From NCBI GenBank assembly GCA_029204225.1, contig CM055095.1:55579612-55643611 (forward strand): 64,000 bases of DNA. Reading direction: 5' to 3'. A program made the position numbers and the translations under genes. This DNA is from Diphasiastrum complanatum. Its lineage: Eukaryota; Streptophyta; Lycopodiopsida; Lycopodiales; Lycopodiaceae. Numbering within the stretch: position 1 is the first letter of the stretch; every line of letters begins with the position of its first letter. The notes beneath the pieces are model-generated. The model saw only the letters and a program-made list of their open reading frames with translations. It searched no databases and was not told the origin of the DNA. This document shows positions 41,770 to 51,599 of the stretch, in pieces.

Positions 41770-43328
41770 TTATTCCAAGTTGTCTTCCTCACTTGATCCA
41801 AACCAATTTGAACCAAATGGAATATAAACAACAATAAAAAGCTAAAATAAACTCAGCCAAGGAAAAACTAAAATACAAACTACGAAATGCCAAAAGCCAA
41901 AAAACACAAAACTTGAACTTAAGACATGCAAAACTTAAAACAAAACAAAACAAATAAGTGACAAGACATGTGAAGGGAAAAAAAGAGGGGTGGGAGATGG
42001 TAATGCAGGCAAGCAATGTACAAACATGTCAGTGGATAGGTAGGGAGGATGAAAAGTAAAATAATTTCCAAGGTAGGCAGAGGTAGGGCCTAGCTAAGTG
42101 GGCTAGCAAGACGAGAGCAAATTGGCAAGACATGGCGTAAGAACAACATAGAAAATACACAAACATAAGGAGAGTGCAAGGGAAAGCAAAGTTCATAGGT
42201 AAGAAGGGAAAAAACTCAGCAACTACTAGGGGATAAAGGGAGTTCACAAGTGGTAGGTAACCAGGTGTTGGTAGGGAGTCTGTGAGAGGTCAAGAAGGGA
42301 GATCGTGGAGTCAAACAAAAGGAGAGAAACAAGAGGGAAAAATTGCTACCTAAGAACTTGAAAGAATGAAATTTATGCAAATAGGAACTTTCCAAATAAG
42401 AATATGGAAAGAACATCAAATGTAGGCAATATATGATCCCCTACAAGGGCGGGGCAATAATTCTCCTCCAAAAATCTTAGGGATCATCCACATCAAAAGG
42501 TGTTGAATAAATGAAGAGTCTTGTTTATATTGCCTACATGTGACTTGGTGAGCAAGTCGGTCAAGTGCAATTTGCACTCCTTTTAAAAGGGACTAAAATC
42601 AACAAAAAGGGCCTATGAAATGGATCCTAGAGTAAATACGTGAGTCATGCCAAGAACAAGCCCTATTGTATTGTATATTTCATCACTTAGCCACGCGACT
42701 GAGGCTATCACTAAAAGAGAAAGATAAGTAAGCAAGTTGGAAGCTTTCAATGAGGCCTCAGACAGCTGTGTGGTCAACTTATTCCTTGACTTTTACCATG
42801 TCCATAAGTGGCAAGAACACATGCAAATAGATAGTTGCCACAATTTTTCAACTCTTAAGGCACTCAGGTCTAGTAGGAAATACCAAGGGAACCTCTAAGT
42901 CTACAATGCCAATGATTTCAAAACCACAAAAGAAGACTCGAGAGTCAAATGTGAGGTCTCCAATTGACAAATATACAAAATAACATGAATCAAAATATAT
43001 GTAAAAGTGAACAAGAATTCCACCTTGTAAATCATTCTTACAAACCTATTGATGTATCTTATTGTGCATTGGACATTAAGTATGTCTTGTCCAATGCTTG
43101 ATGAAATTGACTATATGAAGAGTTTACAGTGTAATTTTTTTACATATGATAACCTAGCTCCAATGTGTACAAATTTTTTTTCCGAAACAATTGACATATA
43201 TATATGAAATTAACACATGCAAAGATGATAGATTTGTAGCTTAAAATTTTTCGTCCATTACTTAATAGCCTCCTAAGAAGTCCTGTTTTGGTCATTCAGA
43301 CTTCGTAATTGGCAACAACAGCCGCAAA
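41770..43328. other. Spacer with one inverted-repeat structure, no gene
   Basis: A-rich on the plus strand to about 42400, no protein recognised. It holds the inverted repeat at 42420-42539. The fibrillin gene's 3' UTR should occupy the last few hundred bases. Confidence 0.45.
42420..42539. repeat. 120-bp stretch bounded by a 14-bp inverted repeat
   Basis: ATGTAGGCAATATA (42420-42433) and its exact complement TATATTGCCTACAT (42526-42539). No target duplication is visible at the edges, so a MITE is possible but not shown. Confidence 0.45.
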
Positions 43329-46300
43329 CTATAATTTCACAAAAATGCGAAGTTCACCTCTATCCCCACGAGTTATCCTAAAATCCTCATCCAAAAAAGT
43401 AACTTCAAATTGCCCACTTCGAGAATTTGATGATGGTCTCAAAAACTCTGGCAGCTTGGGCAAGTCAACAGGGGGAAGCTCTGATAGATTACCTCCTGCT
43501 TTAAGACGTGTTTTTTCAAATATGATACGAATACCTGTCTTACCTGTATGAGTTTTGGAAACCATGGCAGACAACTGTTAAGAGGCTTAAATGATTTGCA
43601 AAAGCTTAAACTTTAAAAATACAAGAAGATTATAAGGAGCAGTTCACACTGTTCCTCTTCCAAAAAGACAGCTTAAAGGGACCTATGAACGAAAAGTAGC
43701 ATAGCTTGCCTGTAAGTTCAAATTTGTGTGCTAAAGTAGCCGTAACCTCCAGTACAGGCAATGGCCAAAATAAGTTGAACCGAAGATCAACAATATTGTC
43801 CAATTCCTGGCTCAGTGTATCTATACGCTGGAAGACCTGCATGTAAAATTCAAATTATCACCTTCAATCTTGCAAGTTATAACAAATGACACCATGTCCT
43901 ACAGGCTTATGATTGAGGTCAAGTCAAAGAATGTAAAGATCACTGCACGTATTGCTACAATATTCTCAAATTCCTGGCTCAGTGTATCTATACGCTGGAA
44001 GATCTGCACCTAAAACTAAAATTATTGCTTCAATCTTGCAAGTTGTGACAAACGACACCATGTACTACAGGTTTCTGACAAATCTTGGTACAATATGGTT
44101 CAGATTTGTGGCTTTACTTCCTAAGTGTGCTGACAAAGATGAAAAAGTTGACAAGTCAGTTAGAGTCTTCCTACACGTTCATTGGGCTTGTCAAATGAAG
44201 TGGAAATATAATAAGAAGATACCCCATAAAGAGGTTTTTAACATCTACAGAAAGACAGTGACGGTGACTTTTTACAGAATAAGAGAACTCTGCTATTCTA
44301 AAAGGTCTGTAGCATAAAGATGATGCCCGATTGTCCTACAACTGGCATTTAAAGACATTCATGTGTACTTGTGAAGATCCTCATTGATGTGCAGTTGGGT
44401 ACAGTTAATAGACAATCAAGTATGAAACCTCAAGTTTCTGGCAATTCTGGGTATCTGAGGAACATAAAGTCAAGGGAGCATGCCACAATAACAGACAAGG
44501 GATAAAAGAGTTGTCCGTGCTCCTGAAGTACCTGCACAACAGCTTAATTTCAGATCAAGTTGGAGTAATCAAGTTTTTTAAAAATATTGATAAATTATGC
44601 TAAGTCCACAATCCAATTTCACAGTTGAATGACACCATGTCTTCAATGAAAGCCGAAGCAGTAGAATATCTTGAAAAATTGAATTACACTTGGATAAAAG
44701 TGTACAGGCTTCAGCCATTTGCGATCAGCTACAATTAAGGAGCCGTGTTAGAAACTCCAGTAATTGGAAAAAATTGAATGAGACTTGAACTAGAAATATC
44801 TGAAAGAATCATGCTAATGGACTGAATGTTCTTGATAGTACCAGACACATTGACAGAAAAAGAAGCCAATTTTTTAATAATCAGTACATTATTCATTAAG
44901 TACTATCGTTACAATGATGGGACATACTCCGATCCTTACCTGTCCAAGGGTGAGTGGAAATTGTCCAGCTGGAGGACCTGGCCGGGTCCCTCCAAGATTT
45001 CCTGAAGCAAAAGCACTACTGTATATTAGCCTCCATTTCCCCTGAAGCTTCTCCAGCTCATCTGGAAACTCTACAGCACCTCCAGCAGCCTCCAATGTAC
45101 GAGCTGCATTGTCAGCAGCACTGACATCCTCTTTACTTGCTAACAAACCACGATCTAGGCCAGCCACAACACTCTGTAGAAAAACATAATACAGAAAATA
45201 TTGACTCAAACACTACTATTGCTGAGAGGATAACCAGAGGTGACTCCGAGAAGCATTGCACATACTAGCCAATAGAAACATAATTATAATGAATTTCAGT
45301 TTTGAATCAAAGAGTCTGCATCCTAGCAAGCAACTGTCAATTATATACATCCCCAGAGGCTTTCTCATGACAAATAAAGGGAGTATAACCTGCCACTACT
45401 ATTCATCTTGAGGCAAATACTTTGGGTTTGACTTGATTTTAACAGGCATTCTTGTAGCATCAATATTAGAATAATGACAAATTTAGATTGGAAAAAACAG
45501 TGCAGGGGGGATTGGATGATGATGAGGATGAGGATGAAGAGGTCTTGGATGACAAGATGGAGATGGACATTGGAGATGATGTGGGGTGGGCCGATCTAGA
45601 TGCCGAGACACAAGCCGAGCCTGCATCACTTGTACACAAAGGGGGGAGGGAGGGGAGGGCGTAGGGTACACCTGATGGATTTACATGTGAAGCCAGAGGT
45701 AGTAGCATCACAGGCAGAGGGAGCAGCAGCCCAGCAAGGCCCTGGTAGACCTAGAGGCAGAAGCAGGGGCAGAGGCAGAGGCAGGGCCAGAGGCAGAGGC
45801 AGAGGCAGAGGTTCAAGGTCACAGCCGCGCATACGTGAGGAGGATTTCTTGTCTTCCTACTTGTCTACCAGTGATAGTGATGAGGAGAAATCCCCATCTG
45901 ATCTGTCCATTGTCCATCTATCATACTCATGTACTTGGCCATTGGCCCACTCATTGTATATTAAATCCCAGAACCGTTCCAGAACTCTCGTTCCGGAACG
46001 CTCCTGGAACGCAGCGTTCCGAAATGGGACGCAACTGAGTCTTCAACAGTAGAAGTCTGTTGAATGGAATACCATTCGTGAAATGATTCACGTGAAAAGA
46101 CTTCAATAGTCTTATGTCGGAACAGTAGCCAACAATTCTTATACATGCCAATGCTTCATATTCCGTCCAGTATTACCACCAGCTAAGCGCAGGACCACTG
46201 AGATACTTTCCCACCATCTCCAATAAATCTTGATCACTGTGTTGATAAATGGGAAAATGGAGTTCAACGTTTTCTAGCCATTGTTCAATCATAGTAGGGC

Positions 46301-49300
46301 TCGATTGTCCATCAAACAGTAGTAATGACGAATCGAAGTGGATGTAGGAAGTGGCACAGTAACTGTTCTGTTGATCTCCAGGAGAGTTATTGATACTGCT
46401 ATTTTGTTCGGGTTGGCACATAGAACTCATGTACCGTAGTGCGTGCTCACCATCTTGTGAGTTGCAATGATGTTTTGATTGTCGTGAATCTGGCTCATCA
46501 TCATTATCATTACTATAAAAACCACCATCAATGTTGGCTTGATTTGATTCATATAGCTCATGGTCTTTATATTGATCATAATAGTTTTCATCACTTCCCA
46601 AACGGTCTCCATATGAGTCGTATTGCCCATATTGATCTGAATGTCATTGTGCTCCACAAACTGATCTCCATAATTAGAATACGATCTGTCATCACATTAG
46701 CCATTTTGTGAATCGAAAGAATATCCACACAAATCCATCCCCATCTTGCAATCGATTTGAATTCTATGAGGATTCCTTGGAGCTCTATTTGTGATTTGCA
46801 TTTTATGGCCATATCAACATGAATGCTATGTTTTCTTGATCTTAGCTTTAGTTGCTTTACTATGGCTATTTGATTGGGTTTGGCACATGACATTCTTGGT
46901 ATCAGAGCCTAAGATCCAATTTACATCATGATTGTCATTGAATTTAGAGGTTTCTTGAATTTGGTAGCCCTACTTTTCTAGTTTTTTTGAATTTTCAAAT
47001 TGCAGATTGCTTTGGGTCAATTTTTTTATGCATTAATCTCTGTTTTTTGCTTGATTTATTGTTTTAGATTTGTAGCCTTTGATTTCGATCCTTATTGAGA
47101 AAGTTATCATCAATCTTGTGTGCTGGGTTAGATTTGACCATTTTCATTTCCATTTGGGAGAGAAGCACTTCACACTTCACTTCTGAAGTTTTGTTACGGT
47201 TGCAATATTTTTTCGAATTCTTCATTTTGAAGAATCAGTTAAAAAAAAAAAAGACTCACACCAAAATGTCGACGCTCATTTCAAGTAGTTTATGTTGTTT
47301 TTGAAATTTTTAATATTTTTATTATTTTAATATTTCTTTATATATATTTAAAAAATAAAAATAAAAACGTTCCCCCACACGAAAGCTCACACGTGCAAGC
47401 TGTTTCAAAATTAAAAAAGAAAAAGCATTTGCTTGAACCCCCCCCCTTCCCTGCGGCACCCAATGAGCTATCGGGACCCATTCGCGAGCTATCGAATAGC
47501 CTCTCCGACCCTTTTCCGTCCGCGAGCTATCATTTATTTACCCCTTGGCAAGCTGACGTCACCACGCACCCTTCACAAATGGAATGTTGTCCCACTTACC
47601 ACCTTGCCCTTTCTTGAAATACGCTTCCACCACTTTTGCTTGCCTTTGGCCACCAATGCCTGGTCTTCCCAAGGCGTGCCGATTTCCGTTTGTATTTTGC
47701 TCCGGCATGCAGCAGAACCGTGCCAAATTATTACATGCAGCTTTGGGCCGGCACTCAGCCTGGGCCCATGAAGAATAGAATTTAAATTTTAGATTTATTT
47801 TATATTTTCCTTATCTTCATTAATTTTTTTTCCGGTCCCAGAAATTTTTTACAAGAACTTTTATGATTCGGAAAAGTAACCACACAAAATTTGCCGTCCT
47901 CTTTACCCATATCGAGAAGCTCCACTTGTATGTTCCATATCTTGCGCTTTTCCCATCAGCAGCACTTTTTATTTTTGCCTCGATATCCTTTTCCATAAGC
48001 CATAAAGTTTGCTAAAGTACCTCTTGAAAGAGGGTTGTATGCCTAATACAACCTTCCAGTCCATATAAGCTCTCACATTTATGAGCAAGTGGAACAATAT
48101 TGGAAATTGTACCACATATCCAATAGCCGATGGTGTCATTCCTAATCAAATCCTAGATTGCATAGAAAACTGCCTTGTATATTATGTTGCCTTTGCCAAG
48201 CAAATGACTACCTCTCCTAAGAATTCATGTCTCTCTTGAAACCTTTTCTCCCTTGCAAAGATGTGTCAAGTGGTCCCTTAGAAGCCTCTGTATTCATCTT
48301 TCTTTGTGATGAGAATCTAAACTTTGTGCCTGTATTTTCAGTCTTGTTTGTACTAGTAACACTTTTGATTCCAATAACAAGGGACAATCGTCCACTTTGT
48401 ATATAAAGGCCCAGCTTCTCTCTTTAGAATTATTTGATCTTTTTAACTCCATCTAAAGCTATTTCAGTAGTGTTCTTTGATACCCACCTTCCCTTTATTG
48501 CCCCATAAGATAGTTACTTCTTAAAATTTGTACAACTCCAATTGTAAAAGAACGAGCTGGTCTTGGAGTTGAAGTTGTACAATGGTGTTCTCCCATAAAT
48601 TGGCCTCTATCTGGCTCAACTTGTCCTCCATCTTTTGGCTCAACTCATAATTTTCAGCTCAAAGTTTGTCTTGTTAACAATGTGAGAGTGATTATGGATC
48701 AACCTACAGATGTTGGTGCAATAGTAAGTGAAGAGGAGAGCATTTATTTTACTTTCAAATATGCCTGAATCTTCTCATGAATTGGTAACTTTTACGCTAG
48801 TCAAGAGAAACTAATTATGGCAGATCCAAACAGCAGCAATATTCCAAAAACAAATCAAAGGAAGCATATAAGTGATACTTCTGGGCTAGTGCTATTTTAG
48901 CTAATGCTCCAAGAAAAGGGAATAGAAACCGAGAATCTAATGGAAAAGCCATTTCTAGTGAAACGATGAGACTTGCTTGAGAGTGTTTCTACTGCAAGAA
49001 ACCCAAGTAAAGACTGCAATGAATTGGTGGAAAATGTTGAGAAATTGAAAGAGACTGATGCATCTTCACCAAAAAATTCGAGATTTTGTAGGATATGTTC
49101 AATTCTTATAAAACATGAAAGTTGTGTGATTAATGCTCCCATAGGAGCTGCATTTTGTGTCAGTGGGGCTGATTTTCTACTATATGATGTTTAATCAAGC
49201 TTTAGCAATATGATGAATGCTTGATAGTTGGAAAGATGACCTTCACATCCAATATGCAAATTAATTAGTGTGAAGTAGGTTACATAAATTCAATAAAAAG

Positions 49301-50181
49301 TAGTTAGTGACAAAGAGTTGACATTATTTAAATTAAGGATAAGACAATTCATATCAAGTATTAAACTTGTTACGTAAGATAAGGGTGGTTTCACATGGAG
49401 TGCAGAGTTGCCCCTACGTGACATCCTAGGTGGCATTAAAAGGTGTCAACCTAAAATAATTCAAGATACTAGGGGACATGCTACAATGATCTAGAGGTTT
49501 GGAAACCTCATCATACATCTGAGGAAATTAGTTAATATTTAGGGGGAAACATCCACTATTGAGATAAAAATTAAAAAGTCCACCAACATGGCAAGGCCTA
49601 TGCCCCGTCATCTGTTCCTCTTCTTCTGTAACAGAACCAACAATGGTTGCTTAGAATCTACTAAGCACGCCCCTGAAGCTGAAAGTCTGTTATGGGTTCA
49701 GTCAATGAACCAAGTACAATCACTTTGCCAATGCTTCATGCTGACGTTCCATCCATATAAAGGCTTAAATTAAAGCAGGAAAAGCTGACAAAGCTAGCAA
49801 ATACATAGCTTGCATAAATTGAAAACAAATTGGGTAGCGTAGAAGAAAGGTGAGGATCCTCACCAGCACGTCTTTCTTCAGAGAAGCCAGATCGAGTCCA
49901 ACCGGTGCTTCTTCTACAATCAAAGTCGCCATTGCTAGAAACTTACTTGTCTTCCTTGGGCTGTTCCTCAATTCAGGTGCCATATCGGTCTTGGGACTCC
50001 AGCCAAAATTACGCCGCTCACATACGTGCAATGCACCCGTGTTGGATCCAGCTCTACTCCAATGCGCAGAGGAAGCAGATTTGTCTCTGCTGACCAGTCC
50101 AAAATGGCAGCATCCAGCCATGGGAGGTGCGCCCCAGCGGGGCCTAAGGATGACGATCGATGAGAAGCCCATTTCCGCCAT
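43329..50181 (-). CDS. Plastid-lipid-associated protein (PAP/fibrillin), four exons
   Basis: Exons on the minus strand: 50181-49864, 45173-44940, 43836-43710 and 43543-43329 (stop TAG). They join to 894 nt, 297 aa. Exon 1 encodes a Ser/Arg-containing, acid-poor N-terminus with the character of a chloroplast transit peptide, then the start of the PAP domain (LDLASLKKDVL). Exon 2 begins SVVAGLDRGLLASKEDVSAA and contains LQGKWRLIYSSAFASGNLGG and RPGPPAGQFPLTLGQ, the family's signature block. Exon 3 starts VFQRIDTLSQELDNIVDL and has LEVTATLAHKFELT. Exon 4 has GIRIIFEKTRLK and ends FEVTFLDEDFRITRGDRGELR. Fibrillins bind lipids in plastoglobules and thylakoids; this sequence pattern is closest, from memory, to the FBN6/PAP6-type subfamily, which is not certain. 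Phases match at all junctions. Intron 1 is 4690 bp with transposon debris; intron 3 has a GC donor. The leader just upstream is (GA)n-rich. Confidence 0.9.
43791..44071 (-). repeat. Tandem duplication of the start of fibrillin exon 3 and its acceptor
   Basis: Bases 43791-43905 (first 46 bases of exon 3 plus the upstream intron end) recur at 43958-44071 with about a dozen changes. The distal copy keeps a CAG-type acceptor followed by coding for IFQRIDTLSQEFENI, close to the real exon's VFQRIDTLSQELDNI, but has no matching exon end: the frame runs into intron sequence and stops about 20 codons later. Confidence 0.85.
45490..45930 (+). pseudogene. Acidic then RGR-rich coding-like fragment, possible transposase tail
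   Basis: In fibrillin intron 1, on the opposite strand. One frame reads an acidic stretch (DDDEDEDEEVLDDKMEMDIG, then DDVGWADLDAE) and stops near 45663. Another frame continues with PGRPRGRSRGRGRGRARGRG and FLSSYLSTSDSDEEKSPSD. An acidic end with a conserved Trp-Ala-Asp-Leu-like motif resembles the tails of hAT-type transposases, but no catalytic or BED region is present. The identity is a guess. Confidence 0.3.
46173..46840 (-). pseudogene. Gag-like retroelement fragment in fibrillin intron 1
   Basis: The minus-strand frame from 46601 has an Asn/Asp/Tyr-rich N-terminus (several DQY / YGDR words, extended upstream in another frame to about 46720). It ends with LLLFDGQSSPTMIEQWLENVELHF and LLEMVGKYLSGPALSWW, the pattern FDG..P..WL..vE.yF......M.....L.G.A..WW of Gypsy gag. 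It stops at 46173 where similarity is lost. It lies in the same orientation as the host gene. Only gag is present. Confidence 0.6.
46901..46913 (+). other. Orphan primer-site-like sequence
   Basis: TGGTATCAGAGCC on the plus strand, exactly the initiator-Met primer site, but the bases before it (CATTCT) do not end in CA and no LTR pair is visible. It may mark a decayed element within fibrillin intron 1. Confidence 0.4.
46914..49863. other. Rest of fibrillin intron 1
   Basis: No coding region recognised in about 2.9 kb. AT-rich, with a more GC-rich island at 47430-47770. The imperfect hairpin GTACAACTCCAATTG...GAGTTGAAGTTGTAC (48530-48582) is the only other structure noted. Confidence 0.4.
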
Positions 50182-50205
50182 ATCTCTCTCCCACTCTCTC
50201 TATTT

Positions 50206-50208
<3 letters not shown>

Positions 50209-50253
<45 letters not shown>

Positions 50254-50278
50254 TTACACACACACACACACACACACA
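50209..50278. repeat. (CT)n followed by (AC)n upstream of the fibrillin start codon
   Basis: (CT)n at 50209-50250 and (AC)n at 50256-50278. On the gene's strand these are (GT)n then (GA)n ending about 28 bases before the ATG, so they fall in the promoter or 5' UTR. GA tracts near plant gene starts are known targets of BPC/GAGA-binding factors; the role here is inference. Confidence 0.85.
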
Positions 50279-50425
50279 GCTCTAAAACATATATAAAATA
50301 TAGAATCTTCCTCCCCTTGTGCCAAGTGAGCTCACCATCCAATTTTCAACACATGTGCATACCTTCATGCGGAGTACATTTTTAGCACTTAGACTCTTTT
50401 CACATAAAAAACGGATCAAATTTAA

Positions 50426-50563
50426 TTGCTCACTCAAGGTTTGATTCTTTGCTATCCCTATTGCTCACTCAAGGTTTGATTCTATATTCTCACTCATCAA
50501 TTGCTCACTCAAGGTTTGATTCTGTATTCTCACTCATCAATTGCTCACTCAAGGTTTGATTCT
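50426..50563. repeat. Four tandem copies of a 35-40-bp unit
   Basis: TTGCTCACTCAAGGTTTGAT starts at 50426, 50461, 50501 and 50541, separated by short, partly conserved linkers (TATTCTCACTCATCAA). A minisatellite with spacing 35, 40 and 40. Confidence 0.9.
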
Positions 50564-50670
50564 TTGTGATCCCACTAGTTCATAATACCAACAAGCATAA
50601 TCCCATTTAATCAAGTTCACCTAGGAACTTTTCCCTTTCACATCATTTTTCTCTCTCTTTCTATGCACAA

Positions 50671-50756
50671 CTATTGCACTTGTTCCTCCCGCTATCTATA
50701 GCTACCACACAACATTGCACTTGTTCCTTCTCTCGCCATCTATAGCTATGTCGCAC
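50671..50756. repeat. Two-copy tandem repeat of about 44 bp
   Basis: ATTGCACTTGTTCC..(C/G)C(T/C)ATCTATAGCTA occurs at about 50673 and 50713, each followed by a CACACAACA-like word. Confidence 0.65.
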
Positions 50757-51599
50757 AACAATAGGAAAGAATCTCATTCTTAGCAAAAACCCATGAAATG
50801 CGGATATGTGCATATGTAGAGCAACAGTGCATAGCATTTTAGGGGAGCTAGAGTTATCACACCTTGGCATCTCTTGGACCCCATCCAACCTCTACTTATG
50901 GGATAAATGGCCTTTTATGTGAAAGACAGTGAAGGCCATAATCTTTCAACATCCAATAACAAGCCAATATTTTGAAATAGAGAGCCCTTGTGCATGTCTC
51001 AGTGATCACAAGCTTTTGACATGCTTGTGTTTTGTTTTTGCTTTTGTTTATTGTTGCTAGGATTGTAGATGTTGCCACATGCATAAAAAAATGGTTAGGA
51101 TTCAAGCTGGACTAATTAAACAATATACAAATTTGCTTCTTGACAATTAATTATGATGTCAATTTTTTAGACACTCATGTTGTGTTTGTGTTTATGAGCA
51201 CATGTACATGTGTTTAAAAAAGAGCAATTATGAGGCTGTGTTGTAGAAGCAGGTGCATCGTAATGATCACATATGCCTTCTACCAAAGGTCTCCACGCAT
51301 GCCCTTCTCCTTATCATCTCTCTTGCTTGTGCTAAATAGTTTTCTACTTACAATGTCATTCTCTTTCATGGATTTTAGCAAAGTTTTGGCTACTAGATCA
51401 TGTTGTTTGTTCTTAACTATGTTCAACAAAATTTACACCTACAAGATTTTAAGATAGAAGGGAGTTTCTTCACCATGAAGAAACAATTCAAGAATTGAAA
51501 GAGCCCTATCTACCTTATTTTAAGTTCGTTTTGGGTCAAACGAAAGGCTATAGACTCCAAACGAAGGGCACCAAAACTATATTTACAATTACAAAAGGC
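50757..51599. other. Spacer, nothing recognised
   Basis: AT-rich, no coding pattern that I recognise; ends at the truncated Copia RT. Confidence 0.4.

Noticed and set aside
41789-42419. Three overlapping Phe/Leu/Ser-rich minus-strand frames
   Set aside because: They come from an A-rich plus strand; no motif or start context, not a membrane-protein gene.
45600-46052. A plus-strand RGR-repeat protein gene in fibrillin intron 1
   Set aside because: No start with good context, the acidic and RGR parts are in different frames, and the repeat is low complexity; listed only as a fragment.
50426-50563. Regularly spaced repeats resembling a CRISPR array
   Set aside because: Spacers are short, partly conserved and the region is plant nuclear DNA; an ordinary minisatellite.
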